Part shown: positions 28,606-38,326 of the stretch, piece by piece
Layout: the number at the start of each line of letters is the position of its first letter
How positions within the stretch are numbered: position 1 is the first letter of the stretch
Source of the DNA: J054 sp965223095
GTDB taxonomy: Bacteria; Pseudomonadota; Gammaproteobacteria; Steroidobacterales; GCA-2729495
Direction: 5' to 3'
Assembly (NCBI GenBank): GCA_965223095.1
Contig: OZ244979.1
Location: 1,488,001-1,552,000 of the forward strand
Length of the DNA: 64,000 nt
The notes under the pieces: model-generated
Databases searched by the model: none
Told to the model about the DNA's origin: nothing
What the model saw: the letters and a program-made list of their open reading frames with translations, nothing else
Position numbers and translations under genes: made by a program

Positions 28606-30831
28606 TTAACGGTATTCCAGAATACCACGGCCGAGCAGATCTTCGGCGGCGCTGCCCGGGTCACTAAAGCCCTTCAATACAAATTGAATCAGGAAAGACG
28701 TGTCAGATTCACCTGTGCGGCGTGTCAAATACCGTCGCCATACCCCGCGCGCCGCCCAGCAACAGGTTTCGTACTCTATGCCGGCAAAGCGTTCCAGCGG
28801 GTCATTGCGCTCCAGAGAAAAGTTATAGCGGCCCACGAAATTCCAGCGTTTTGCCAAAGGCCAGGCCACGGCTAGATCGATGGTTTCCAAGGTATCGCGC
28901 TGAAAGCGATACGATAGGTTCGCAATTCGTTCGTCATTACGGTACTGCACGCGGATTTCCGCCTGACGAGTTTCACTCTGCTCCGAATTCCACTGATAGC
29001 CCATGTCGGTTCGCCAATGTTCGCCAATGCGTCCGCCGATTTCCGCCAAGTAATCCGAGGAACTGCTTTCGTTAGGTAAAACACCCGGCAAGGTAACGCG
29101 CTGACTACGGAAATAGCGTACCTGACCTAAGGTCGCGCGTGCGCGTTCTTGTCCGCTGTCGGCACGAATAAATCGCGTGGTGACACCCAAGGCAATTTGA
29201 TTGGTATCGCCCAATCGGTCGAGACCAATAAAACGATTGCGCCGAAACAGTTGCACGATATTGAGATCAGGTTCAATGGTGTCGAAAATCGGCAGTGCTG
29301 ATTGATCGCGGAAGGGCACATAGTTGTAAAGCACGCGCGGTTCAATGGTTTGTAACCATTGAGAATTTTTACTGATACGTTCGAAGGTACTACGTATATC
29401 TAGGCTTGCCAGCGGGGCATTCCGGGTTGGGCTCTTGTCCTGATTGGCGGCGGTATCGCGCAACTTGTAACGTAAATAGTCATAGGCCAGCCCAGGTTCG
29501 ATGTCGACAATGCCCCATCTAAAAGGCCGCGTCAGCTCGGGCATGATGTGGGCACGCAGGCCTTGTACGCCAACGTCACGATCGAAATAGCTCAGTGCGC
29601 TGTTTAGACCGTAGGTGAGGCCAAATAATCCCTGGGGCTGAAAGCCTTGGATAGTCAGTTCGGGCAAGCGTGTATAGGGCCGTTGCTCCGGGAGCAGGGT
29701 GTCATCGATGGTTTGATAATCCTCGATACTTAGCTGCGCGGTCCAGGGACCATTAAAGAATTCCAGATCCAAGCCTTGCGGCAGATGCGTTTGGCTGGTG
29801 GTGGCGAGATTACTGGAGAAATCCTCGAAGTACTGGGCGTCGGAAACGCTTATCGCGTCAATGGTTCCGCGCAGGTTTCGCAACAGCTTAGAACGATGAT
29901 AGACGGCCAGCAAAGCACGGTTTTTATTGGTCGCATCATCGTCATACAAATACTCACCGGTCAGCGCGCCGTCGTGCCGCTCCGTGAGATAGCGAAACTC
30001 ACCACCCATCTGTAAACCGCGTTTCGTCATCAGGCGCGGCGTGATGGTGGCGTCCAAATTCGGTGATATGTTCCAGTACCAAGGCAGGCCAATATCCGCG
30101 CCGCGCTGTTGGCTGTTGCCAAGATCCGGAATCAACCAACCTGTTTTGCGTTCGTTCGTTACCGGGTACGAGATATACGGCACGTAGAGTACTGGTATCC
30201 CGCTAATCCGGAACTTCGCGTCTTTGGCCGTGCCAATACCCGTGTCTTGGTTGATGAATATCTCACCCGCTTCCAACACCCAGTCTTCATTACCTTCCGG
30301 GCAGGCGGTATAGCTGACATCATTGAGATAGACCTTGCCCGCGCCCAGGCCCGTGACTTGAATTTCATCGGCCCAGCCCCTCGCGGGCACCGTGGCAACC
30401 GAAAATTCCGCATTGCTGAAGTCGACTTGGGAGTTTTTTCGATCGAAGCGAGCGGACTGTGCCTTCACGGTTGTAAGCGGGTCGCTAAATTCGACCTCGC
30501 CGTTTACGGTAAATACATCCTTGCTTTGATCGTAGCTGGCCCCACGGGCTCGGAGTGATCGCTCCCCGCTGCGCAATACGATATCCTGGCTAAATTCCGC
30601 ATCGCCCTCGACCTCAAATTCGACGCGGCCGCTGAGAATGTCTAATTCTTCACTGCCAAAGTCTGGCAGCCTGGTGGCGCTGATCGGCCCTTGGACGCCG
30701 CAGCTACCCCAGCCAGCTACCCGGCCGTCGTCCGCGGCCCAGATGACGGGCACGAAGGCGCAACCAAACCCCAGTGTTAAGGTCAGCAGAAAACTTCGCA
30801 CGTAAAACTTCCGGACAACAAGCGCTCGCAT
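28606..30831 (-). CDS. lptD: LPS-assembly outer-membrane protein LptD
   Basis: 741 aa from ATG 30831. Signal peptide, N-terminal OstA/jellyroll domain (LSGRVEFEVEGDAEFSQDIV), then the large barrel. The Cys pattern needed for the disulfide switch is present: Cys in GSCGVQG near the N-terminus, TACPEGN, and the CC pair in YETCCWAARG near the C-terminus. It inserts LPS into the outer leaflet with LptE. The longer frame reaching 31017 overlaps the divergent murU promoter and is unlikely. Confidence 0.95.
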   Translation of the reverse strand: MRALVVRKFYVRSFLLTLTLGFGCAFVPVIWAADDGRVAGWGSCGVQGPISATRLPDFGSEELDILSGRVEFEVEGDAEFSQDIVLRSGERSLRARGASYDQSKDVFTVNGEVEFSDPLTTVKAQSARFDRKNSQVDFSNAEFSVATVPARGWADEIQVTGLGAGKVYLNDVSYTACPEGNEDWVLEAGEIFINQDTGIGTAKDAKFRISGIPVLYVPYISYPVTNERKTGWLIPDLGNSQQRGADIGLPWYWNISPNLDATITPRLMTKRGLQMGGEFRYLTERHDGALTGEYLYDDDATNKNRALLAVYHRSKLLRNLRGTIDAISVSDAQYFEDFSSNLATTSQTHLPQGLDLEFFNGPWTAQLSIEDYQTIDDTLLPEQRPYTRLPELTIQGFQPQGLFGLTYGLNSALSYFDRDVGVQGLRAHIMPELTRPFRWGIVDIEPGLAYDYLRYKLRDTAANQDKSPTRNAPLASLDIRSTFERISKNSQWLQTIEPRVLYNYVPFRDQSALPIFDTIEPDLNIVQLFRRNRFIGLDRLGDTNQIALGVTTRFIRADSGQERARATLGQVRYFRSQRVTLPGVLPNESSSSDYLAEIGGRIGEHWRTDMGYQWNSEQSETRQAEIRVQYRNDERIANLSYRFQRDTLETIDLAVAWPLAKRWNFVGRYNFSLERNDPLERFAGIEYETCCWAARGVWRRYLTRRTGESDTSFLIQFVLKGFSDPGSAAEDLLGRGILEYR

Positions 30832-30949
30832 TATATCGTTCGGCCCCGGCAGCGTCGCCCCAGAGTTTGTTGACCCTTGGCAGCCTTGCAGCTGATCATG
30901 TCGGCGCAAACCAGTGGGCCGCAACATCGATGCGGTGAGTGACGACAGC

Positions 30950-31618
30950 ATGAAAGCGATGATTCTTGCAGCGGGCCGGGGAGAGCGCATGCGCCCGCTG
31001 ACTGACCAGCAACCCAAGCCACTGTTGAGTGTCGCGGATCTGCCGTTGCTCGACTATCACTTGATGGCGCTGGCCGCGGCCGGCGTCACACAAGTCGTGA
31101 TCAATTTGGCCTGGCAGGGCCGGCAGATTCAGGATTGGGTCGAGGATGGAAAAGCCTACGGCTTGCAGGTGACCTACAGTGATGAAGGCGATGAGGCTCT
31201 AGAGACGGGGGGTGGTATCCAGCGGGCGTTGCCTTTGTTGGGCGATCAGGCGTTTTGGCTCGTGAACGGCGATATTTATTGCGATTATGCCTTCGCGCCG
31301 CGCGCCCTGGCCGCGGATGATCTGGCCCACTTGGTGTTGGTGCCGAGTCCGGACCACCATCCCCAGGGCGATTTTTGCCTGACGGGCCAGCGCGTGGCTG
31401 TGGCAGGCTCACCTCGATTGACTTATTCGGGTATTGCGCTGCTCAGCCCCGACTTATTCGCTAATCAGCAGACGGGCAGGTTTCCGTTGGCGCCGTTATT
31501 GGTAGCCGCCATGGAAAAAGAATCAGTGAGCGGCGAGCTCTACTCTGGACTGTGGGCCGACGTGGGTACGCCCGAGCGATTGGCGAGCTTAGATAAAGTA
31601 TTGCGGCAACAAAACTAG
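30950..31618 (+). CDS. murU: N-acetylmuramate-1-phosphate uridylyltransferase-like protein
   Basis: 222 aa. Sugar nucleotidyltransferase: KAMILAAGRGERMRPLT, KPLLSVADLPLLDYHL, NGDIYCDYAF and GLWADVGTPERL. Its position beside lptD is that of murU in Pseudomonas, where it completes the muropeptide recycling route to UDP-MurNAc. The usual upstream kinase gene amgK is not present in the 118 bp lptD-murU gap. ATG at 30950 gives the family start. Confidence 0.85.
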   Translation: MKAMILAAGRGERMRPLTDQQPKPLLSVADLPLLDYHLMALAAAGVTQVVINLAWQGRQIQDWVEDGKAYGLQVTYSDEGDEALETGGGIQRALPLLGDQAFWLVNGDIYCDYAFAPRALAADDLAHLVLVPSPDHHPQGDFCLTGQRVAVAGSPRLTYSGIALLSPDLFANQQTGRFPLAPLLVAAMEKESVSGELYSGLWADVGTPERLASLDKVLRQQN

Positions 31619-32145
31619 ATATCCCGGTAACTGGCAGTGCCGGTTACGTTTTGCATCACATGTTCATCTAAAATCTTTACCATGAAGCTTGGGCCAGAAA
31701 CCGTTGGCCACTGACAGCGCAGACCGTGCCGTTCACCGGGCACAAAGCCGAATTTGGGATAGTATTCTGCGTGGCCGATGACGATTACAAATGGGCATCC
31801 CCGTTGCCTCAGTTGTGCCAAGCCACGCAGCGTGAGTGCGGCACCGATACCTTGCTTTTGAAAATCGGGATGCACGGCCAGTTCGCCTAAGCCCATGCCC
31901 CAGATTTTTACCTGATCCCTCGGGATGCTAACGGGACAAAAAAACACATGGCCGATGACCGCGCTGTCAAACTCAGCGACCAGTGACAGCATATCGCCGG
32001 CTTTGCGCCGCAACCGATCAAAGTCGGCCGAGCCCCCATCGGGCGCAAACGCTAAGCGGTTTAATCGCCGAATGGCATCGGGATCCTTGCCGCGGTTTTG
32101 CCGGCGCAATCTGATGTTGGGGTTGATGTCGTTACTCGCCGCCAT
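31615..32145 (-). CDS. GNAT-family N-acetyltransferase
   Basis: 176 aa. Acetyl-CoA-binding motif A is seen in GLGELAVHPDFQKQGIGAAL (Q/RxxGxG/A), preceded by VIGHVFFCPVSI and followed by VIGHAEYYPKFGF, as in YhbS-type acetyltransferases. Substrate unknown. It converges on murU with a 4 bp overlap. Confidence 0.85.
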   Translation of the reverse strand: MAASNDINPNIRLRRQNRGKDPDAIRRLNRLAFAPDGGSADFDRLRRKAGDMLSLVAEFDSAVIGHVFFCPVSIPRDQVKIWGMGLGELAVHPDFQKQGIGAALTLRGLAQLRQRGCPFVIVIGHAEYYPKFGFVPGERHGLRCQWPTVSGPSFMVKILDEHVMQNVTGTASYRDI

Positions 32146-32214
32146 ACGACCCGCTGCTACGCTGTGAGTGTCCTGGTTAGTTTACCTGATTGATCTGCGG
32201 TGAATATACGTAAC

Positions 32215-32231
32215 ATATTGAAATTCAATAT
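32215..32231. promoter_or_regulatory. 17 bp palindrome at the lipB stop
   Basis: ATATTGAA-A-TTCAATAT, followed on the plus strand by an ATTTTTT run. It overlaps the lipB stop codon and lies about 70 bp before the GNAT gene. It could act as an operator for the GNAT gene; the T-run faces the wrong way to terminate lipB. The role is not decided. Confidence 0.4.
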
Positions 32232-32845
32232 ATTTTTTCCTTTAGCTGCGCTTGCAGATTTTCCGCCACGGCCCATAGGTCGTCGGGTCCGCCCAGGGCG
32301 GCGACCTGGGTTACGGGCAGATCGGCGTAACCGCAAGGGTTGATGCGCGAGAAGGGTTCCAGGTCCATGGCGACATTAAGAGCCAGACCGTGGTAGCTCG
32401 CGCCCCGTCTGATTCGCAAACCAAGGCTGGCAACTTTTGCGCCATCGACATAAACGCCCGGTGCATCGCGGCGACATGTTGCATTGATTTTATAGCCGGC
32501 CAGGGTATCGATCACGGCGCGTTCGAGGTGGGTGACCAAATCGCGTACGCCCAGGCCTGCCCGCCGGATATCGATCAGCGTATAGACAACCAACTGGCCG
32601 AGACCGTGATAGGTCACTTGTCCACCGCGATCCACTTGAACCAAGGGTATGTCACCCGCATTGAGCACATGCGATGCGTCGGCGTTGAGACCTAGGGTAA
32701 ATACCGGGGGGTGTTCCAGAAACCAAATTTCATCAGGCGTTTCGAGACCGCGCTCATCGGTAAACTGGCGCATGGCTGCCAAACTGTCGCTGTATTCGAC
32801 GCGACCTAAATGACGCATCTCTAAGGCCGGAAGCTGTTTTTTCAT
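32225..32845 (-). CDS. lipB: Octanoyl-[acyl-carrier-protein]-protein transferase
   Basis: 206 aa from ATG 32845. Lipoate synthesis: moves octanoyl from ACP to lipoyl domains. VDRGGQVTYHGLGQLVVY carries the RGG and HGPGQ-like motif. The catalytic Cys is in INPCGYADLPVTQ and Lys in GAKVASLGLRI. It follows ybeD, as in E. coli. lipA, its usual neighbour, is not next to it; a GNAT gene takes that position. Confidence 0.94.
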   Translation of the reverse strand: MKKQLPALEMRHLGRVEYSDSLAAMRQFTDERGLETPDEIWFLEHPPVFTLGLNADASHVLNAGDIPLVQVDRGGQVTYHGLGQLVVYTLIDIRRAGLGVRDLVTHLERAVIDTLAGYKINATCRRDAPGVYVDGAKVASLGLRIRRGASYHGLALNVAMDLEPFSRINPCGYADLPVTQVAALGGPDDLWAVAENLQAQLKEKIY

Positions 32846-32940
32846 CTGCTTATTTTTGTGGCTAGAGAATAGGGCGCGGTGGTTGCCCGAAATGCAACAA
32901 ACTGGCAATGAAAATTCTACTCTGACCCCAAATATCTCGC

Positions 32941-33210
32941 CTAGAGCACCAGCAGAATTCTTTCACTGGCGGTCAAGTTTCTATACACGGCGTCCAATTG
33001 TTCGCGGTTTTGGGCGGTAAAGGTCACCGTGACCGATAAGAACCGGCCCTGGCTGCTGGAACGAATGTCCACGTCTTCATGTTTGATTTCACCGACTTCG
33101 GCCGCCACGAGTTTCATCACATGAGCAGGAAACCCTTCCGCATCGCGGCCCATGGCTTTGACGGGAAACCGGCAGGGAAACTCAAATAGAGTCTCGTCTT
33201 CAGAGGTCAT
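32941..33210 (-). CDS. ybeD: YbeD/DUF493-family protein
   Basis: 89 aa from ATG 33210. A small ACT-like regulatory fold: FEFPCRFPVKAMGRDAEGF, RSSSQGRFLSVTVTFTAQNREQLDAVYR. Sits between the aminotransferase and lipB, as expected for the dacA-ybeD-lipB order. The start overlaps the aminotransferase stop by 11 bp. Function unproven. Confidence 0.9.
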   Translation of the reverse strand: MTSEDETLFEFPCRFPVKAMGRDAEGFPAHVMKLVAAEVGEIKHEDVDIRSSSQGRFLSVTVTFTAQNREQLDAVYRNLTASERILLVL

Positions 33211-34048
33211 GGATGTATTGGTCGTAACGGCCCACGACGCGCTGCCAAACAGGGCCTGCTTGCCCGTCACCAATGGCTTTGCCGTCCACCGACACCACCG
33301 GCAGTACGCCGCGCATGGCGCTGGCAATCCACACCTCATCGGCGGCGAGCAGACGCGGCAGACTGATGAGTTCTTCTGCGCAGGCAATGCCTTCCTGCGC
33401 AGCAAGATCCACCACCAAGTCGGTGGTGGTGCCCGGCAAAATTTCTTCGCCATTGGGCCTGCGAATCAGCCTGTTCTTTTCGAGAATGAGCACCGAACTG
33501 CTGGCGCCCTCGGTGACATTGTCCGCATTCACCAAGAGGGCCTCATCGGCGTTGCGGCCCTGCGCTGCTTGTCGCGCCATGATGTTGGCTAGCAAATTGG
33601 TGGCTTTGATGTCGCAGCGCCGCCAGCGATCATCGCGCTGGCTTGCCAAGCGGATGCCTGGCGGGTTCTTACGTGGGTTGATTTTGCACGCCAAACCAAA
33701 AATCGTGGCGTCAATGGATTTTGGTACGGAATGATCGCGGCCGGTATCTGCCCCGCGGCTCACTTGCAGGTATATGCCTAGATCCCCGTTGCCATTTCTT
33801 TCAGCCAGACCAGCGACGATGGCTTGCCATTCGCTGGTGGTTTTGGGGTTGATGATACCAATACTACTGAGACTGCGGCCGAGGCGCTGCAAATGTTCGT
33901 CCAGTAGCATGGGCCGGCCGTGGTAAACGGGTACAACTTCATAGACCGCGTCACCGAATAGAAAACCACGGTCCAAGGGCGAAATTCGCGCCTGGACAAT
34001 AGGTAGATAGTCGCCATTTAGATAGGCGATGGGTAAGGCCTCCGCCAT
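33200..34048 (-). CDS. dat: D-amino-acid transaminase (class IV aminotransferase)
   Basis: 282 aa. PLP fold type IV: YLNGDYLPIVQARISPLDRGFLFGDAVYEV, the PLP Lys in RRCDIKATNLLANIMA, and TEGASSSVLILEKN. Its place between dacA and ybeD suggests supply or recycling of D-alanine/D-glutamate for the wall, an inference from context. A branched-chain or aminodeoxychorismate-lyase activity is less likely. Confidence 0.88.
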   Translation of the reverse strand: MAEALPIAYLNGDYLPIVQARISPLDRGFLFGDAVYEVVPVYHGRPMLLDEHLQRLGRSLSSIGIINPKTTSEWQAIVAGLAERNGNGDLGIYLQVSRGADTGRDHSVPKSIDATIFGLACKINPRKNPPGIRLASQRDDRWRRCDIKATNLLANIMARQAAQGRNADEALLVNADNVTEGASSSVLILEKNRLIRRPNGEEILPGTTTDLVVDLAAQEGIACAEELISLPRLLAADEVWIASAMRGVLPVVSVDGKAIGDGQAGPVWQRVVGRYDQYIHDL

Positions 34049-34100
34049 GCCTAAGAGCCAGACCGGTGTGTCGACCGTGGACCCGCGTAATCAGCGGACA

Positions 34101-35234
34101 CTATTCAAACCAAAGTAGCACGGAATCTCGTGCCTGTTGCCATAGCGATCCGGGCGCTATGGTGTTCATTGCCACTAATTTGGCCTCGGTTAGCGTTTCT
34201 TGCGCGAGATTGACACGCACCGTGCCCAGACCGTTGCCTTGTTCAACGGGTGCGATGAGTTGGCCGGGCAAATCCAATTCGGCTTCCAGTAGCTCATAGC
34301 TGCCGCGTGGAATCGTGACGTAAATGTCCTGTTGCACGCCTAAGTCCGCACTTTCGGACTCACCTTTCCAGACGCGCGCTGCGGTCACGGCGTCGCCCGC
34401 CGGGTAAAGCAGACGTGTTTCGTAAAACCGAAATCCATAGTTAAGCAACGCTTGAGAATCCGCGCTGCGCGCCGTGGGGCTCTGGGTGCCCAGGACGACG
34501 GATACCAAACGCATGCCATCGCGGCTGGCCGATGAGACCAAGCAATAGCCCGCGGCGTCCGTCATGCCGGTTTTCATGCCATCGACACTGGCGTCCCGCC
34601 ACAGTAGTGCATTGCGATTTTTTTGGGTGATGCCGTTGTACGTAAATTCGCGCTGGGAGTACCAGGCGTAGTACTCGGGGAACTCTCTGATAATTGCCGA
34701 AGCCAGCAAGGCAATATCCGCCGCGGTGGTGTAGTGGCCTTCTTCCGGCAGGCCCGTGGCATTGCGGTACTGAGTGTTGAGCATGCCCAATTCTTGGGCC
34801 CGCTGGTTCATGAGCTCGGCGAACGTGGCCTCAGTGCCGCCCAAGTACTCCGCTATAGCGACACTGGCATCGTTGCCGGACTGCACAATCATGCCCTGCA
34901 TTAAGTCTTCGACACTCACGCGCTTGTTGATTTCGATAAACATGCGTGAGCCCGGCGTGCGCCAGGCTTTTTCGCTCACGGGCACTTCATCTTGCAAGCT
35001 AATCTGGCCGTCACGCAGAGCTCGAAACGCCGTGTAGGCAGTCATCAGCTTGGTGATGCTTGCCGGTTCCAAATGTTCATGCTCGTCCTTCGCCGCCAGA
35101 ATGCGACCACTGTGATGGTCCACCAGGATGTAACCACGAGCGCCAAGATTTGGTGCATTGGGAACGGCCGTCGTTTGGGCCCAGGCCGCCGCGACCAACA
35201 GGTTAAGCGCTAAGGCTGTGACCAAGCTTTTCAT
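34101..35234 (-). CDS. dacA: D-alanyl-D-alanine carboxypeptidase (PBP5/6 type)
   Basis: 377 aa. Signal peptide, then the active-site triad: S59-x-x-K62 (ASITKLM), SGN in IVQSGNDASVAIAE, and KTG in DGMKTGMTD. The C-terminal domain ends in an amphipathic helix (LWQQARDSVLLWF) that anchors it to the inner membrane. It trims stem pentapeptides. 43 bp after rlpA in the elongasome run. Confidence 0.95.
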   Translation of the reverse strand: MKSLVTALALNLLVAAAWAQTTAVPNAPNLGARGYILVDHHSGRILAAKDEHEHLEPASITKLMTAYTAFRALRDGQISLQDEVPVSEKAWRTPGSRMFIEINKRVSVEDLMQGMIVQSGNDASVAIAEYLGGTEATFAELMNQRAQELGMLNTQYRNATGLPEEGHYTTAADIALLASAIIREFPEYYAWYSQREFTYNGITQKNRNALLWRDASVDGMKTGMTDAAGYCLVSSASRDGMRLVSVVLGTQSPTARSADSQALLNYGFRFYETRLLYPAGDAVTAARVWKGESESADLGVQQDIYVTIPRGSYELLEAELDLPGQLIAPVEQGNGLGTVRVNLAQETLTEAKLVAMNTIAPGSLWQQARDSVLLWFE

Positions 35235-35277
35235 CGGATCTCCGTATTGTTAGCTGCGGGCGCTTTGCCGGGAGTGT

Positions 35278-36180
35278 CTAACTGCCGGGCAAGCTCGTCA
35301 AGAAGTCGCCCTCGACATCGGTCACCAGGTGTGGATCGCCAATGTCGAGCATCTCTATGCGTTGCACCAGGGCATCATATTCCGCCACATCGGCAATGGG
35401 CCCGAGACGCACACGATAGAGGGCAACCGGCCCGCTCACGTCCTCAAGCACAAGTACATTGGCCAGAGCGCGGGCTTCCAAACGCTGCTTAAGTTGCAGC
35501 GCATTCGCAACCTCGCTAAAAGCGCCGACCTGCAGAAACATGTTGGCGGTGGGTAATTCACCCGGGTCGGGCACGCTCGCCTGCGCCGTTGCAATGGGGC
35601 TGGGCAGCGCGGCGGGCTGGCGGGGGACTCCAGCGGAAAGTGCTCCAGCCGGCTCGTTTGCCGCCGGCAAGACCGAAACTTCGACCATGGCGGTGCCATT
35701 TCGAATCATGTCTAACTGCTTAGCCGCCGCATAGGACAAATCAATGATGCGATTGCCAACGAAGGGCCCCCGGTCGTTAACGCGCAGCACGACGCTACGG
35801 CCGTTGCCCAGATTTGTCACGCGAACTTGAGTGGGTATAGGCAGGGTCTTATGCGCGGCCGTCATCGCGTACATGTCATAAATTTCGCCATTGGATGTGC
35901 GGCGACCGTGAAATTTTTTGCCATACCAGGATGCGACGCCGCGCTCACGATAGCCGGCACTGCTCGGCATCACATGGTAGCGCTTGCCAAAAACTTCGTA
36001 AAAAGGCGGATTGCCGGGTCCACGCGCCGATGAAGTTTGGTTCTTACCGGTTGTGCGAGTGGGTTCGCTGACAGTCTCCCATTTTGTTCCTCGACTGCAA
36101 GCGCCCAGAACAAAGCTGGACAAGGCGGCAAGCAACAAGATCGGCGGTACGAAATTGCTCCGAGGGATGTTGGTCATCAT
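35278..36180 (-). CDS. rlpA: RlpA-type septal/lateral-wall lytic lipoprotein
   Basis: 300 aa. Lipobox LGAC (Cys28), double-psi beta-barrel domain (GVASWYGKKFHGRRTSNGEIYDMYAMTAAHKTLP ... VNDRGPF) with the catalytic Asp, and a C-terminal SPOR domain (MFLQVGAFSEVANALQLKQRL) that binds denuded glycan. RlpA cuts naked glycan strands in Pseudomonas. Overlaps the mltB stop. Confidence 0.94.
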   Translation of the reverse strand: MMTNIPRSNFVPPILLLAALSSFVLGACSRGTKWETVSEPTRTTGKNQTSSARGPGNPPFYEVFGKRYHVMPSSAGYRERGVASWYGKKFHGRRTSNGEIYDMYAMTAAHKTLPIPTQVRVTNLGNGRSVVLRVNDRGPFVGNRIIDLSYAAAKQLDMIRNGTAMVEVSVLPAANEPAGALSAGVPRQPAALPSPIATAQASVPDPGELPTANMFLQVGAFSEVANALQLKQRLEARALANVLVLEDVSGPVALYRVRLGPIADVAEYDALVQRIEMLDIGDPHLVTDVEGDFLTSLPGS

Positions 36181-37199
36181 GGGCAGCAGTTTGTGGCAAG
36201 CGTCGGCTCATCTGCGTTGCGTAGCGCTTCACTGAGCTGAAAGACGGCGAGGGCATACATGGCGCTGCGATTGTAGCGGGTAATCACGTAAAAATTCTTA
36301 AACCCCACCCAATATTCAGGCGCGGTTTCACCGGCCATCTCGAACAATGCTACCGGGGTATCGGCGGCCAGCTCTAGGTCGATGCTTAGGCCTTGTTTCT
36401 GCAAGGAACCCAGGGTTTCCCGCAAGTCGAGTTTGTTGGCTGTATGTGGCTTTGCGCCCCAGCTTTGAGCTTTGCCGCAGGCTGCGATGGGTTCGCCCGA
36501 CTGCCAGCCATGGGCGACAAAATAGTTTGCGACGCTGGCCAAGATGTCATCCCAATTGCTCAGCAAGTCTCGACGCCCATCGCCATCACCATCCACCGCA
36601 TAGGCTCGATAGCTACTGGGAATAAATTGGGGCGGGCCCATGGCGCCGGCATAAGAACCTTGAATTTCGGTGATATCCAAGCCCTCTTCGCGCGTGAGTA
36701 GAAAAAACTGCGCCAGCTCGCGACGAAAAAACTTGGCCCGCGGCGGGTAGTCGAAACCCAGGGTGCCCAGGGCATCCAAAACGCGGTAGCGGCCCGTGAT
36801 GCGTCCGAAGTAGGTTTCAACACCGACAATGGCCGCGATAATTTCGGCGGGTACACCCGTATCAGCGGCAATTCGGTTTAGGCGCTCAGCTTGTTCAGCA
36901 CGAAACTTCTTGCCGGCTGCGATTCGCTCCGGCGTGATAAAGATTCCTCGGTATTCGTGCCATGCTTTGGTTTTCTCAGCCGGCCGGCGCATGGCTTCAA
37001 GGATTTTCTCTTGGCTCTTGCTCTGGCTGAGCAGAATTTCGACTTCCTTGTGCGTGAAGCCGTGCCGCTGACTCAAATCCGTGACAAAGGCGTGCACGTC
37101 GGCCCGCGTGGTATCTAGGGCCCAGCCTGTCGTCGTTGATAAGAGGGTTATCAGACCCAAGCACGCCGCGCGGCGAGTGGGCAAATAGAAAACATTCAT
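36177..37199 (-). CDS. mltB: Membrane-bound lytic transglycosylase B-like
   Basis: 340 aa. Catalytic Glu in IIAAIVGVETYFGR, then the family blocks YRVLDALGTLGFDYPPRAKFF and GSYAGAMGPPQFIPSSYRAYA. The N-terminus is a plain signal peptide without a lipobox, so it may be periplasmic. Overlaps rodA and rlpA by 4 bp each. Confidence 0.93.
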   Translation of the reverse strand: MNVFYLPTRRAACLGLITLLSTTTGWALDTTRADVHAFVTDLSQRHGFTHKEVEILLSQSKSQEKILEAMRRPAEKTKAWHEYRGIFITPERIAAGKKFRAEQAERLNRIAADTGVPAEIIAAIVGVETYFGRITGRYRVLDALGTLGFDYPPRAKFFRRELAQFFLLTREEGLDITEIQGSYAGAMGPPQFIPSSYRAYAVDGDGDGRRDLLSNWDDILASVANYFVAHGWQSGEPIAACGKAQSWGAKPHTANKLDLRETLGSLQKQGLSIDLELAADTPVALFEMAGETAPEYWVGFKNFYVITRYNRSAMYALAVFQLSEALRNADEPTLATNCCP

Positions 37200-38326
37200 C
37201 TAGCCAGTAGCTTCCGATGCGTCTGGATTGACATCAGAATACCGAAACCGGCGAGTAGGGTCACCATGGATGTGCCGCCGGCGCTGACCAAAGGTAGCGG
37301 CACGCCGACCACGGGCAGCAAACCCATGACCATGGCGGTATTCACAAACACATAAAAGAAAAAGGTCAAGCTAATGCTGCCCGCCAATAGGCGCCGAAAA
37401 GTATCTTGCGCTGCGGCCGCGATGACCAAACCGCGTCCCACGATGAACAAATAGGTAATCAGCACCGTCAGACCGCCCAGTAATCCGAATTCTTCGCCGA
37501 TCACCGCAAAGATAAAGTCCGTGGAACGTTCCGGTAAGAATTCCAGCTGACCTTGGCTGCCGTTGAGCCAGCCCTTGCCGAACAAGCCGCCGGAGCCGAT
37601 GGCAATTTTGGATTGAATGATGTGATAGCCAGCACCCAAGGGGTCGCTGTCGGGATCGATGAGGGTTAGTACGCGCTTTTTCTGGTAGTCGTGCATCACC
37701 AGGTACCACATGGCGGGCATGGCGATGAGAGCAGCCACGATGGCACCGAAAATATAGCGGGCGCTGATGCCGGCGAGGAATATAACCGTGGCGCCGGTCA
37801 GCGTAATCAAGATTGCCGTGCCAAGATCCGGCTGCAGCGCGATGAGGGCCACGGGTGCCAAGATCAAGGCCAGGCAACTGGCGATAACGCCCAGCGACGG
37901 TGGCAGAGGCCGATCATGGAGCAGCCAGGCCAGCAGCAGCGGCACACCCAGTTTCATGATTTCGGATGGCTGAAACCGCACGCCCACATCTAACCAGCGC
38001 TGCGCGCCTTTGCCCACGTCGCCGGCGATTAGCACCATGATCAATAGACCCAGACCCAGGCCATAGACGGCCGGTGCGCTGCGCCGTAGCCAGCCGGGCG
38101 GGATTTGCGCCATAGCGAATAAGGCACAGAGCGCGACGCCCATGCGGGTCAGTTGATTGATGACCTGACTATTGCTTTGACCCACGGCGCTGTACAGGGC
38201 CAATAAGCCGATGGCCATGACGAACAACAAGGCCGACAGCAGCAAACCGTCAATGTGCAGGCCGCGCAGCACGCGCTGGGTCAAGCTTAAATCCGCGGCG
38301 TGGCGGCTGGCGGCGAGTGCACTCAT
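37196..38326 (-). CDS. rodA: Rod-shape SEDS glycosyltransferase RodA
   Basis: 376 aa, about ten membrane helices. SEDS motifs: DVGVRFQPSEIMKLGVPLLLAW, QPDLGTAILIT, and GQLEFLPERSTDFIFAVIGEEFG. It polymerises lipid II in the elongasome with PBP2, encoded 4 bp upstream (overlap). Confidence 0.96.
   Translation of the reverse strand: MSALAASRHAADLSLTQRVLRGLHIDGLLLSALLFVMAIGLLALYSAVGQSNSQVINQLTRMGVALCALFAMAQIPPGWLRRSAPAVYGLGLGLLIMVLIAGDVGKGAQRWLDVGVRFQPSEIMKLGVPLLLAWLLHDRPLPPSLGVIASCLALILAPVALIALQPDLGTAILITLTGATVIFLAGISARYIFGAIVAALIAMPAMWYLVMHDYQKKRVLTLIDPDSDPLGAGYHIIQSKIAIGSGGLFGKGWLNGSQGQLEFLPERSTDFIFAVIGEEFGLLGGLTVLITYLFIVGRGLVIAAAAQDTFRRLLAGSISLTFFFYVFVNTAMVMGLLPVVGVPLPLVSAGGTSMVTLLAGFGILMSIQTHRKLLAR

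Noticed and set aside
32225..32908. lipA loss from the genome
   Set aside because: Only its absence beside lipB is visible. It may be elsewhere, so no claim is made.
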